Assembly: GCA_017798125.1 (NCBI GenBank)
Contig: CP059070.1
Span: 1,116,001 to 1,180,000 of the forward strand
Length of the DNA stretch: 64,000 bases
DNA from: Cryomorphaceae bacterium
Lineage (GTDB): Bacteria; Bacteroidota; Bacteroidia; Flavobacteriales; ECT2AJA-044
Reading direction: 5' to 3'
Position 1 is the stretch's first letter; each line of letters opens with the position of its first letter. A model generated the notes under the pieces. That model was not told where the DNA came from. It saw only the letters and a list, made by a program, of their open reading frames with translations, and ran no database searches. Below are positions 16,951 to 26,063 of this stretch, piece by piece. The translations under genes and the position numbers were made by a program.

Positions 16951-17701
16951 GACTCGAGTTATTCCGACTTTGTTGCTTTCGGGTGAAAGCCTAGTCAAAA
17001 CAAAGAAGTTTAAAAAACCCGGATATATCGGTGACGCCGTCAATACGGTCAGGATATTCAATGAGCTCGAAGTTGATGAAATCGCAATTTTGGGTATAAA
17101 TCAGAGTAGAAAAAAGATAGAACCCAATTTCAATCTTCTCGAAGAACTGGCGAGCGAATGCTTTATTCCCCTCTCGTATGGTGGCGGAATAACAAATATT
17201 GAACAGGCGAGAACCCTGTTTCAAATAGGGTTCGAGAAAATAATTATTAATAGTGCCGGGTATTATAACCCCGAGCTTATTACTGCGTTGAGTGAGCACT
17301 ATGGAAGTCAGAGTGTTATTGGATCTGTAGACTATAAAATGAGCTTTCGCGGAATTCCAAAGGTTTATTCTCACGGTGGATCGAAAAGACAGAAAGGCAG
17401 TCTGCAGGAGCACATTTCCAGATTAGTTGAACACGGAGTTGGGGAGATACTTTTGAATTCTATTGATAGAGATGGCAGTTGGTTGGGTTTTGACCTCGAC
17501 ACGATCAAAGCCATTTCAAGTGAACTCGAGGTGCCTCTGGTTGCTTGTGGCGGTGCTGGAACCACGTCAGATTTAAAAGAAGGAATGGATGCTGGCGCCT
17601 CAGCCCTTGGAGTAGGGAGTATGGTTGTGTACCAAAGTAAAGGCATGGGAGTTCTCGTGAGCTTTCCGGACCGACAAAAATTGTATAATCTGTTGAGATG
17701 A
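16943..17701 (+). CDS. HisF-like TIM-barrel ammonia-channel partner
   Basis: A 252-residue (beta/alpha)8 protein of the HisF family. The first strand reads RVIPTLLLSGESLVKT, where true HisF has the catalytic Asp11 in IPCLDV; that residue is hydrophobic here. The second HisF aspartate position appears kept in GSVDYK. This pattern fits the polysaccharide-linked HisF paralogues that dock HisH and conduct ammonia rather than cyclise histidine intermediates. It overlaps HisH by 8 bp and the next sulfotransferase by 4 bp. Confidence 0.86.
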   Translation: MLRTRVIPTLLLSGESLVKTKKFKKPGYIGDAVNTVRIFNELEVDEIAILGINQSRKKIEPNFNLLEELASECFIPLSYGGGITNIEQARTLFQIGFEKIIINSAGYYNPELITALSEHYGSQSVIGSVDYKMSFRGIPKVYSHGGSKRQKGSLQEHISRLVEHGVGEILLNSIDRDGSWLGFDLDTIKAISSELEVPLVACGGAGTTSDLKEGMDAGASALGVGSMVVYQSKGMGVLVSFPDRQKLYNLLR

Positions 17702-18804
17702 AAGAAGAGACGATTGTCCATATTGGATTGCATAAAACTGGAACGAAGTATCTACAACATCACCTATTTCCTAAGCTAGATGTCGAAGGCTTCAACTACA
17801 ACCCTGAGCCTTTCACTCAATATGCGATGGACTACATCAAAGCGGAGGCTTCGGACCGCCCTTTGGTATTGAAGGCCATAATACGCGAACGTGAGGAACT
17901 AAAGAAGGATAATCGTAAGAAGCTCATATCCAAAGAAATAATGTGCGGAGATCTTTTCTCAGCATATCGTAACTGGAAGGAGAACGTGAAAGGATTGAAA
18001 GACGTCTTTGGCGAATGCAAGATTATTGTAAGCCTCAGGTTTCAGCCCAATTGGCTCATTTCTTGTTACAGAGAATCTGTTCACGAGCACCATTATCAAC
18101 CAATAGAAAAATTTTTAGCCTACGACTCTGAATCCGATGAGTTCTTGCGAGATGTTTCACCACGCAATAATCTCGGATTTGCTCAATTAGATGCGCTTCG
18201 ACTGGATTATGAGAAGATGTTATCCGAGCTATACCAGACATTTGATAGAGAGAACGTATTCGTATATTTTTTCGAAGATTTCAAGCGCGACCGAACTGCT
18301 GTCATAGAACGAATTTTAGATTTCATTGGAAGCGGTGCCGTGGAGCCGAAACCTATTTCCGGAATCCCGAATAGAGGGTATTCGGCGGCGTCCATAGAAA
18401 GGTCTATTGAACGATATAAAGAACTCAGACATTCCGATAAGGCCGGGATGATCCACAGACCAATTTTCTTTCATGGAAAAAACAGCATTCCGGCTGGAAA
18501 CATTGAACTTTCAGTATTGGACAAGGATAAGTATTGGGGACCACAGTTTTTGAGAGATAACGAAGAAGTAAGGTCACCGAATTACCCAAATTTATCTGAT
18601 AAGGAAAGGACGGATCTGGAAAATTCATGGAGATACCAGGTTAAAAATGTTTTCGATAAAGAAAAATACACGGATTGGGATTTACTGGGTGACCTAAGAG
18701 AACCCTTGGAGGATTATTACACTGACTTGAATGCCAAGCTTAAAAACGTCATCGATGGCTCGGTGCCTGAGATTTATTTTCACGGGACGAGAACCTCGAA
18801 ATAA
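17698..18804 (+). CDS. Sulfotransferase-like protein, divergent
   Basis: A 368-residue P-loop protein. The PAPS-binding motif GLHKTGTKY is at residues 10-18. The region expected to hold the 3'-phosphate site reads IIVSLRFQPNWLISCYRESV, keeping Arg and Ser but with altered spacing compared with the two sulfotransferases at the start of the window. It is also about 80 residues longer, with an extra C-terminal part. It sits in the core operon, overlapping the HisF-like gene by 4 bp. Sulfation of a polysaccharide sugar is the likely role; a non-sulfating P-loop function is less likely but possible. Confidence 0.75.
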   Translation: MKEETIVHIGLHKTGTKYLQHHLFPKLDVEGFNYNPEPFTQYAMDYIKAEASDRPLVLKAIIREREELKKDNRKKLISKEIMCGDLFSAYRNWKENVKGLKDVFGECKIIVSLRFQPNWLISCYRESVHEHHYQPIEKFLAYDSESDEFLRDVSPRNNLGFAQLDALRLDYEKMLSELYQTFDRENVFVYFFEDFKRDRTAVIERILDFIGSGAVEPKPISGIPNRGYSAASIERSIERYKELRHSDKAGMIHRPIFFHGKNSIPAGNIELSVLDKDKYWGPQFLRDNEEVRSPNYPNLSDKERTDLENSWRYQVKNVFDKEKYTDWDLLGDLREPLEDYYTDLNAKLKNVIDGSVPEIYFHGTRTSK

Positions 18805-18815
18805 CGAAGCTTTAT

Positions 18816-20357
18816 ATGGAGGTCATACTTCTCCTTTTCTTTAACTTGATCTTGCGAATACCGTTTCTCGCGACCAATGACTCCGATGAGTGGGCTACAT
18901 TTCATCGCATCAGAATGCAAAAGGGATACAGGTTGAAACCTAACTTTTTTCCCTCCGATAGTTTGCAGAACGGGTTTATGGGAGCCCCTCGACTCCAGTA
19001 CTTCATTGTAAGTTGGTTACCGGAAAAGTGGTGGGCCATTTTTGGAAATGCACTCAATATCATCTACGATATTCTTAGTGTAATTCTCATCTATGTCATA
19101 TTTGGAGATATTCATGCTGAGCAATGGCATTTTTCACCTTCCTTTTGGATTGCTTTAGTTTTTGGATCCTCTCCTATTCTATTCAGCATTACAGCGCGCT
19201 TAACAGGGGTCAAGGCCAGAACCCTTGGTCTACTGCTGATTCTTATGTACCTGTCTTGTCTAAAGCCAATTGTACTTGAATCAAATTATGCTTTTATAAT
19301 TCCCGCTGTAGTTCTTGGAGTCCTTTCTATTTCGGCTTCGGCTTTTGCGATGCAAAATTTAGTTTTTTTAAGTATTTCGGTTTCAGTACTGCTCGGCGCA
19401 CCAAATGCGTTGCTTGTTCTACTTTTTGTATTTATCGCGGCTTGGTTCGATCCATTTTTGGGGACAAAAAAAGTATTGATACATAAGATCAATCACTATT
19501 GGTGGTATGCAAAAAGTTATTCGGGAACAACGGCTTCGGATAAAAATAGGATTTCGGATTTCTTCAAGTTGCCCCATTATTTAGTGACAAAACCTTTGAG
19601 GTTTTTAGAAATCGTCCTTAAGAAGAACAGCTATACGGTTCTGCTTATATCAACACCTTGGATTTGGTTTTTGCTTTGGGCCTATTTGAACGGATTTGAT
19701 CTCCATCAGACAAAAACCGACATGCTATGGAGTTTCGCAATCGTGGCGTCGACTTTAATTATTTTCTTCCTCACCACCTTGCGGCCGTTTCTGCTGTTTG
19801 GTGAAGCTGAAAGATACTTTGAATACGGGGCAGCATACCTCTCGTCAATCGGAGTAACGCTGATTATTTCATGGGGTATGAGTGAAGTAATATTGGCTAT
19901 TCTGGTATTGGTTCAGGCTTCGATAGTATTGGTGTTTTTAATTTACAGGCTTAAGGGGGTCATTAAGAAAGGTCTTGATCCCTTGGTAAAAAATGATCAT
20001 CTCGACGATTGTATCGCATTTTTAAGAAATGGCCATAAGGCGATCAACGTATTGACAATACCACTGAAGTACGGGTATTACTTGGGGTTTCACACGTACG
20101 ACTCCGGTATAAAACTATACCATATGTTCATCTCCAATGAGATAGATGGATTCAAATACATGCGGAATGATTTGGCAAAGTATGATTATCCCAAGGAAGA
20201 CATCCATGAACTAGTTGATCAATACGACTTGGATTATATGGTCGTCTCCAAGCGATATCATAGAAAAGACATTCAAGACTACGATTTTACCGGGCTGGGT
20301 TATGCTGTTGCTCACGAGAATCCTGAATTTGTGGTATACTCACTGAAAAAGGAATAG
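18816..20357 (+). CDS. Polytopic membrane protein, GT-C glycosyltransferase-like
   Basis: A 513-residue protein I do not recognise as a named family. It has about ten hydrophobic segments over residues 1-400 and a soluble C-terminal domain (about 400-513). The first external loop carries an acidic cluster, NDSDEW (residues 21-26), near the end of the first membrane helix. This is the layout of GT-C glycosyltransferases, which use a lipid-phosphate sugar donor and an acidic first-loop catalytic residue. Position just before Wzx, GT4 and Wzy fits a role in modifying the lipid-linked repeat. Residues 199-236 contain a short cytoplasm-like basic loop. GT-C is an architecture-based guess. Confidence 0.5.
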   Translation: MEVILLLFFNLILRIPFLATNDSDEWATFHRIRMQKGYRLKPNFFPSDSLQNGFMGAPRLQYFIVSWLPEKWWAIFGNALNIIYDILSVILIYVIFGDIHAEQWHFSPSFWIALVFGSSPILFSITARLTGVKARTLGLLLILMYLSCLKPIVLESNYAFIIPAVVLGVLSISASAFAMQNLVFLSISVSVLLGAPNALLVLLFVFIAAWFDPFLGTKKVLIHKINHYWWYAKSYSGTTASDKNRISDFFKLPHYLVTKPLRFLEIVLKKNSYTVLLISTPWIWFLLWAYLNGFDLHQTKTDMLWSFAIVASTLIIFFLTTLRPFLLFGEAERYFEYGAAYLSSIGVTLIISWGMSEVILAILVLVQASIVLVFLIYRLKGVIKKGLDPLVKNDHLDDCIAFLRNGHKAINVLTIPLKYGYYLGFHTYDSGIKLYHMFISNEIDGFKYMRNDLAKYDYPKEDIHELVDQYDLDYMVVSKRYHRKDIQDYDFTGLGYAVAHENPEFVVYSLKKE

Positions 20358-20358
20358 T

Positions 20359-21807
20359 GTGGCAAAATTCCTCAAAGAAGGACTCATTTATGGCGTGGGG
20401 GGGGCACTAAGCAAATTCACGGGTATTTTCCTTACTCCAATTTATACCCGAATGTTGGATAAATCCGAATTCGGTATCCTGGATTTTGGAACCATAACGA
20501 CCAGTATTTTAATTCTGATCTGTGAGGCTCAACTGGTCAGTGCTTTTATGCGGTTTTATTTAGACCATAAGAAGAGCGAGACACTCGGTAATCTCGTTTA
20601 TACGGTCGGCGGTGCCGTGTTATTGCAATCATCACTTTTATTGCTTGGGCTGACCGGTTTATTGGTGTGGAAGGGTATCCCATTTGATCAAGTTAATTGG
20701 GCTCATTTAAGACCTATTCTTCTCAGTGTGCCTTTCGCAATTTTAACCCAATTGTATTTGGCTCACCTTCGAATGGAGCGAAAGCCGAGAGCCTACATTT
20801 ACGTTTCTATTGGGCTTACTTGGATGTCGGCCTTTCTGGGAATTCTGTTCTTATTTTTATTGAAGAAGGAGGCTTTGGTCATTTTTTGGGCGTTGTTTAC
20901 CGTCAGATTTATCGTTGGGGTGTACAGCTGGACTCAACTTTCTCGTTGGAAGGGAAGCTTTTCGTTGGGCCTCTTCAAAGAAATTCGAAAATATGCCTAT
21001 CCCATATTGCCTGCCGTACTGAGTAATTGGTCCAACAGATACATCAGCCGGTACTTTATTCTTTCAATACTGTCTGTATCTGCTTTGGCCTATTTTGGCT
21101 TAGCTGCTAAAGTAGCGGCCATATTTTTAGTATTCGTCACGGCGTTCCGCATGGCTTGGAACCCCCTTGCATTTCGGTGGTTCGAAATGGAGAATACAGA
21201 GAAGAATTTCGTTGCGGCCTTCGATGTGTATTACTTCATTGGCGGTTCGGTATGGCTGGGCTTGAGTGCGCTCACTATTCCTCTTGTGTATTTTTTTGGA
21301 GGTCCGGAATATTTGGTGTCCATTGCGCTGGTGCCCCTGGTCATTGGCGGGTATTTTTGGGATGGTGGAATGAATATACTGGCCATAGGAAATAATTGGA
21401 GCAAAAAAACGGCATACAACCTCATAGGAAGTTCCGTCTCGACAATAATGACGGTAGTCCTGTTGTGGTACTTTTTGGAAACCTACGGCGTCCTTACTGC
21501 CGCGGTCGCCTACTTTATAAGCAGCCTGCTCCAGTCGCTTTTGATCTTCATTACGGCCCAATACAACAGGAAGCTTCCTTTTAAATATGCTAAAGTGGCC
21601 TCTGGCTACGTACTGTCCATATTCCATATGTTCGTTTTTTATTGGGTCCTCAATGCGCATTGGTCCAATCAGGCAAAAACCTTTAGCTTGTTGATGTATG
21701 TTCTGGTGATCTCTTTCGTGTTGTATTTTACCTACTTGAACAGCCAAACCAGAAAGGAGATACGCGATGCCATTTTGAATCGAAGACTAATTTCAAAAGC
21801 CAAATGA
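20359..21807 (+). CDS. Lipid-linked oligosaccharide flippase, Wzx-type
   Basis: A 482-residue polytopic protein of the polysaccharide-biosynthesis/MATE-like flippase family. It opens with the family signature FLKEGLIYGVGGALSKFTGIFL, then LTPIYTRMLDKSEFGILD, and shows 12 or more hydrophobic segments. The start is GTG, one base after the upstream stop. It would flip undecaprenyl-pyrophosphate repeat units to the periplasm for the Wzy-type polymerase three genes later. Its stop overlaps the following glycosyltransferase start by 4 bp. Confidence 0.88.
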   Translation: MAKFLKEGLIYGVGGALSKFTGIFLTPIYTRMLDKSEFGILDFGTITTSILILICEAQLVSAFMRFYLDHKKSETLGNLVYTVGGAVLLQSSLLLLGLTGLLVWKGIPFDQVNWAHLRPILLSVPFAILTQLYLAHLRMERKPRAYIYVSIGLTWMSAFLGILFLFLLKKEALVIFWALFTVRFIVGVYSWTQLSRWKGSFSLGLFKEIRKYAYPILPAVLSNWSNRYISRYFILSILSVSALAYFGLAAKVAAIFLVFVTAFRMAWNPLAFRWFEMENTEKNFVAAFDVYYFIGGSVWLGLSALTIPLVYFFGGPEYLVSIALVPLVIGGYFWDGGMNILAIGNNWSKKTAYNLIGSSVSTIMTVVLLWYFLETYGVLTAAVAYFISSLLQSLLIFITAQYNRKLPFKYAKVASGYVLSIFHMFVFYWVLNAHWSNQAKTFSLLMYVLVISFVLYFTYLNSQTRKEIRDAILNRRLISKAK

Positions 21808-22874
21808 CAAGCTCTCAGCAATCCATAGCACTGCTGGTTACCCGCTTTCCGTACGGAGGTGCTGAAGTTCAGGCTGCGCACTTAGCTCGCCGGCTCATCG
21901 AATTGGGGGTGTCGGCAAAGATCGTGGCCATCGCCAACCCGAAAGGCGAAACAGAGATCGATGGTTTGCCGGTTCGTGGATTGGGCTTGGTTCCTTGTGC
22001 CTTCGGCACGAAAAGGTTGCTTCGTTTTGCAGGATATAATCGAAGGTTGTTATTGGAGCTCAAGAAGGGCGGATTCGATACCGTTATTTCGTTTCCGCAG
22101 AATTATTTTTTGGGTTGGCTTGCACCTAAGGGCCTGAATACGGTGTTGTCCATTCGCATTTTCTATCCGAACGTTCTCTCACCTCTACGAAGGTGGTTGC
22201 TCCAACATTATGACCTTGTGCTTACGAATAACCTACCTCAGTACTCCTTGTTGAACGCGCTGAACATTGAGGCGGAATACGTGAATAATTCGGTAGATAT
22301 TCATCGTGCCGTTGAGGCACCAAGACTGGAAAAAACATTTTTATTAGTAGCGAATATCAAGCGGCGAAAGAATATTGACGTTGCTGTTGAGGCTTTTAAT
22401 AGGCTTGAAGATCGGGGTTACAAGATTCAGATTGTCGGCGAAGTAGAGGATGATGGGTATATGAAAGAGCTCCGTTCAGCGGCTCATGACAACATTGAGT
22501 TTTTGGGTCGATTGAGCAAAGAAGATGTTCATGAGCTCATTCAACGGTGTGACGCACTTATTCATCCAACGGAACGCGAAGGAGCTGCGAATGTGATCCT
22601 TGAGGCCATGGCACTTCATACGCCTGTGATTGCTTCGCGAATACCTGAAAATGTGGCTCTTTTAGAGAACTCGAATCACTTATTTACGCTGAAGGATTCT
22701 GAAGATCTTGAGCGAGCCGTTGTGCGATTTGTTGAACTGCGCGAAGCTGCGCCGGATCAACTTTACGCGGAACAGTCTTTTTTAGCTGAAAAGGTGCGTT
22801 TGTTTTATCACGAGGAAAGCTTAGATCGGCTGGTAAAGATGCTGGTTCCAAAATCGGTGGCAAATGATCAATAA
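21804..22874 (+). CDS. Glycosyltransferase family 4
   Basis: A 356-residue GT-B glycosyltransferase. The N-terminal domain begins RFPYGGAEVQAAHLARRL, the Gly-rich acceptor-side motif typical of GT4. The C-terminal domain carries VANIKRRKNIDVAVEAF, IEFLGRLSKEDV and the E-x7-E donor motif in TEREGAANVILEAMALHTPVIAS. It is cytoplasmic and adds one sugar to the lipid-linked repeat. It is embedded between Wzx and Wzy with overlaps on both sides (4 bp and 11 bp). Linkage and donor are unknown. Confidence 0.9.
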   Translation: MTSSQQSIALLVTRFPYGGAEVQAAHLARRLIELGVSAKIVAIANPKGETEIDGLPVRGLGLVPCAFGTKRLLRFAGYNRRLLLELKKGGFDTVISFPQNYFLGWLAPKGLNTVLSIRIFYPNVLSPLRRWLLQHYDLVLTNNLPQYSLLNALNIEAEYVNNSVDIHRAVEAPRLEKTFLLVANIKRRKNIDVAVEAFNRLEDRGYKIQIVGEVEDDGYMKELRSAAHDNIEFLGRLSKEDVHELIQRCDALIHPTEREGAANVILEAMALHTPVIASRIPENVALLENSNHLFTLKDSEDLERAVVRFVELREAAPDQLYAEQSFLAEKVRLFYHEESLDRLVKMLVPKSVANDQ

Positions 22875-24042
22875 TTTACTGAAGCTTTACCTCCTCACTT
22901 TTGGGATCAACGTATATGGAGTTGATGTACTTGGTTTTTCCCTTACTATTCCGACCATAGTGGTATTGACGTTGGTGCTTTATTCTATTCCAAATCGGAA
23001 AATGAAGACCAATATCGCCGTGCCCTTGTTCGTTTTCATCGGTTTCTGTTTTGTTTCAACTATTCTGTATCACGATATCGGCTTCATTTATTCTTTGGGG
23101 ATGCTCACGGCTATGGCGTTGCCCTTGGTCTTTGAATACGAAGAGCGCGATTTAGTTGGGTTTGAAAAATACTTGAGATATGGGTTTATTCTGACACTTC
23201 CGATCGTGGCTTATGATCTCGGTGTAACCTTTTTAGGGTTGGAACCCCTGGAGGCCTATGTGCCCTTTTTCCGAAAAGCCACGAATTCGCCCTTGTCGAG
23301 TTATTTCGGCTACTACCGAGTTAAATCGACCTTTACCGAGCCGTCGTACTACGGCATCTACCTTTGCACGCTCTTGTATATAGGGCTTAAAAGTAAAGCC
23401 CCTTCTCGGTATTTATGGGTAATCTTTGGTGTGATCCTGGCCACTGTTTCCCTTACGGCTGTGGTAATTTCGGGGTTCATTTTCGCCCATTGGGCATATT
23501 CAAACGGTAGAATTGGTTTTCGATATGTTTTGCTCTTTGTGGCCATACTGTTGTTTTTGCCAGCCGGATTCGACCTTATCATTAATCGGATAACAGAGAC
23601 TTTTTCAAGCATCAGCAGCTCTTCTTTTGAAGGTAGCGAAGGAGTACGGGCCAACAGTATCTTTGTTATGTTCAATTACCTTAATGAGGGTGGGGTGAAG
23701 CAGTTTTTCTTAGGTGAGGGATATTCACATTACGACAAATGGCTCATTGAGCGATTCAAGGGAAACCCGCTCATTGGATATTCAAGGGGGCAGATCTTCA
23801 ATGCCTTTGCAGTTGTAGGCTTGTCGGTTGGAGTTTTGGGCCTATTGCTATACCTGAACCTGCTTTTCAGGTTGTCGTTGGATTCGAAATTTAACCGTTT
23901 CGAAATAGGATTGCATGCTGCGATTCAGTTTAGCTTGGCTTTTATCGTGAGTTATTTATTCTGGGGGGTACTTATTTTAATTGGATTATCGAATGCGCAT
24001 TCGAGGTTCAAGCAACTGAAAAATCATCCGCATGATCGATAA
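22864..24042 (+). CDS. O-antigen/capsule polymerase, Wzy-like
   Basis: A 392-residue inner-membrane protein with about ten hydrophobic segments and a larger periplasmic loop in the middle (around residues 120-170). That loop contains SPLSSYFGYYRVKSTFTEPSYYG, the STFxEPSYYG type of motif seen in polysaccharide polymerases and ligases of the Wzy/WaaL group. Sequence conservation in Wzy proteins is low, so the call rests on topology, that loop and position behind Wzx and GT4. It would link repeat units in the periplasm. It overlaps the next gene by 11 bp. Confidence 0.82.
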   Translation: MINNLLKLYLLTFGINVYGVDVLGFSLTIPTIVVLTLVLYSIPNRKMKTNIAVPLFVFIGFCFVSTILYHDIGFIYSLGMLTAMALPLVFEYEERDLVGFEKYLRYGFILTLPIVAYDLGVTFLGLEPLEAYVPFFRKATNSPLSSYFGYYRVKSTFTEPSYYGIYLCTLLYIGLKSKAPSRYLWVIFGVILATVSLTAVVISGFIFAHWAYSNGRIGFRYVLLFVAILLFLPAGFDLIINRITETFSSISSSSFEGSEGVRANSIFVMFNYLNEGGVKQFFLGEGYSHYDKWLIERFKGNPLIGYSRGQIFNAFAVVGLSVGVLGLLLYLNLLFRLSLDSKFNRFEIGLHAAIQFSLAFIVSYLFWGVLILIGLSNAHSRFKQLKNHPHDR

Positions 24043-25120
24043 AGTCCTGAGAACGATAAGGCACGAGGGAATGGATGCCGTTTTGGATAAAGCAAGAAAG
24101 CGGCTATTGTACAAAGCAAAACGCGCCCTTCAACCAAAGGATGACCGCTTTGAAAACTGGGCAAACCTCAAAGGTGCATTTAAGGGCAAACGTGTCTTTT
24201 TATTAGGCAATGGGCCTAGCCTGAATAAAACTCCTCTGCATTACTTGGAGGGCGAATACGTCATGTGTTTTAACCATTTCTACAATATGGAAGAACGGAT
24301 TCCATGGACTCCTACATTTTATATGTCCACGGATAATCTGGTACTTCAAGATCTTTTAGGGCAGCTCAATGATCTAATTGAACGTTACGACTATAGTTTC
24401 TTCCCTGACATTCATTTTCGGGGAGCGGAATTTTACTCGAAAGTCGACAATAGAGGAGATGCTTATTGGCTCAAGCAGGTGCATGGGCTAGGGTTTTCTC
24501 GAGAAATGCCCGAAGTTTATTTGGGGGGATCGGTGATCTATGAAGGCTTTCAGGTACTGGAGTACTTGGGTTTTGACGAAATCTACTTTATCGGAGTGGA
24601 TATGAGTTTTGTGGTTCACAAATCCTCAAAAAAACTGAATAGGAATCAAACGGATATAGAATCGAATAAAGACGATGATCCAAACCATTTCGACCCTCGT
24701 TACTTTGGAAAGAAAAAAAGGTATCATCAGCCCGAACAATATGTCATTGATAATATTAGGAACCACCTCGCTTATTTATCCGGTATCAATGGAGTTGGAG
24801 AAAAAATAGTCAATGCTGGGATAGACAGTACCGTGAATGATTTTAAGAGAGTGAATTTTACCGACTTATTCTCCAGAACGCTAGAAGAAGAAAAGACCCT
24901 TGAGGGTAAATTAATCTCGAAATATTGTCAACATCAATCCCTTGAAGATTTCATTAGAGTAGAAGACGAATTGGGAATTGATGTAACGGAAACTCAAGGG
25001 TTAGGTAATTTTTATACAACGTCGGAGCGCGGCCCCGACATGGTAAAATTGTCTATTTTTACGCATATTCCCTTGGGCCCATTCCGGGAGCACTATGTCT
25101 TCATCAAAAGAAAACCCTAG
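24032..25120 (+). CDS. DUF115 / GT42-sialyltransferase-like protein
   Basis: A 362-residue protein. After a basic N-terminal helix the conserved block KGKRVFLLGNGPSLNKT (GNGPSLN at 59-65) is followed by GEYVMCFNHFY, then IPWTPTFYMSTDN and later DEIYFIGVDMSF. The GNGPSL...N-x-FY pattern is shared by MptE/DUF115 proteins, by the Maf flagellin nonulosonate transferases and by CstII-type GT42 sialyltransferases. Its place, directly before a CMP-sugar cassette, makes a CMP-ulosonate glycosyltransferase role attractive. I see the fold signature; the transferase activity is inferred. It overlaps Wzy by 11 bp and is followed 13 bp later by the dehydrogenase. Confidence 0.7.
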   Translation: MIDKVLRTIRHEGMDAVLDKARKRLLYKAKRALQPKDDRFENWANLKGAFKGKRVFLLGNGPSLNKTPLHYLEGEYVMCFNHFYNMEERIPWTPTFYMSTDNLVLQDLLGQLNDLIERYDYSFFPDIHFRGAEFYSKVDNRGDAYWLKQVHGLGFSREMPEVYLGGSVIYEGFQVLEYLGFDEIYFIGVDMSFVVHKSSKKLNRNQTDIESNKDDDPNHFDPRYFGKKKRYHQPEQYVIDNIRNHLAYLSGINGVGEKIVNAGIDSTVNDFKRVNFTDLFSRTLEEEKTLEGKLISKYCQHQSLEDFIRVEDELGIDVTETQGLGNFYTTSERGPDMVKLSIFTHIPLGPFREHYVFIKRKP

Positions 25121-25133
25121 AAACCATTAAAAA

Positions 25134-26063
25134 ATGACAAAAGTATTGTTGTCGCCCTCCTCTATAGGCCAGTGCGGAAGCCAGCCTATGGATTTGCTAC
25201 TTAAAAACGGCTACGAAATAATTCCAAACCCTTTCGGGCGTAAGCTAACACCCGAGGAGACCATTGAGCTAGCCAAAGATGCTGCGGGTGTCGTGGCAGG
25301 TGTCGAGACCTATGATAAATCGGTCCTGGATTCATTGCCCAATTTGAAATGCATTAGCCGTGTTGGAGTTGGAATGGATAGCATTGACCTGGATTATGCC
25401 CAGGAGCGGGGTGTTATAATAAAAAACACTCCTTTTGGCCCAACGAAGGCCGTTGCCGAGCTTTCCATTGCACTGGCCATGAACCTACTTAGAAACATAG
25501 GGTACTCCGATAGGTCTATCCGAGAAGGGGTGTGGAAAAAGTCGATCGGAAATCTGATTGAAGACAAAGAGGTTGGAATTCTTGGGTTGGGTCGAATTGG
25601 CAAAGCCACAGCTATGAAATATCAGGCTCTGGGTTGTCGGGTGAGCGCCTATGACCTCTATCCTGATGAAAAGTGGATGTCGGAGAACGGAGTCTTGTCA
25701 AAAAGCTTTGAGGAGGTTCTCAAGAATTCCGATTTAATCTCTATTCATGTTCCCGGCGGTAGTTTCGATGGGGCTGTTATTGGAAGGGCTGAATTAAATT
25801 TGGTCAAACACAATGCCGTTTTAATAAATCTTTCCCGGGGAGGCGTTGTGGATGAAGCTGCCTTGTTTGACTTTCTCAAAAAAAATGAAACGGCCAAGGC
25901 CGCTTTGGATGTATTTAGTGAGGAGCCGTATTCAGGGCCATTTACAAAATTGGAAAATGTGGTATTGACACCCCATTTAGGGTCTTATGCAAAGGAAGGT
26001 AAACTAGCCATGGAGGTTGACGCGGTGAAGAACCTGATGGATGCACTTGAAGAAACGAAATGA
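25134..26063 (+). CDS. D-2-hydroxyacid dehydrogenase (SerA-like)
   Basis: A 309-residue NAD-dependent dehydrogenase of the phosphoglycerate/hydroxypyruvate group. The NAD motif GILGLGRIGK lies around residues 143-152. The catalytic trio is visible as Arg in NLSRGGVVDE, Glu in SEEPYSG and His in TPHLGSY. It lacks the ACT regulatory domain of serine-pathway SerA. Position as the first enzyme of the CMP-sugar cassette suggests oxidation or reduction of an alpha-hydroxy or alpha-keto sugar acid rather than serine synthesis. It is coupled to the next oxidoreductase through a 4-bp overlap. Confidence 0.85.
   Translation: MTKVLLSPSSIGQCGSQPMDLLLKNGYEIIPNPFGRKLTPEETIELAKDAAGVVAGVETYDKSVLDSLPNLKCISRVGVGMDSIDLDYAQERGVIIKNTPFGPTKAVAELSIALAMNLLRNIGYSDRSIREGVWKKSIGNLIEDKEVGILGLGRIGKATAMKYQALGCRVSAYDLYPDEKWMSENGVLSKSFEEVLKNSDLISIHVPGGSFDGAVIGRAELNLVKHNAVLINLSRGGVVDEAALFDFLKKNETAKAALDVFSEEPYSGPFTKLENVVLTPHLGSYAKEGKLAMEVDAVKNLMDALEETK

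Noticed and set aside
16315-17701. hisH/hisF as part of histidine biosynthesis
   Set aside because: No other his genes nearby, a WbpG-type partner sits directly upstream, and the HisF catalytic first Asp is missing.
21127-21747. 206-codon open frame opposite the Wzx flippase
   Set aside because: It is antisense to a well-supported membrane protein, has low-complexity composition and no recognisable motif.
25134-26063. serA of serine biosynthesis
   Set aside because: No ACT domain, no serine genes nearby, and it is coupled to sugar oxidoreductases.
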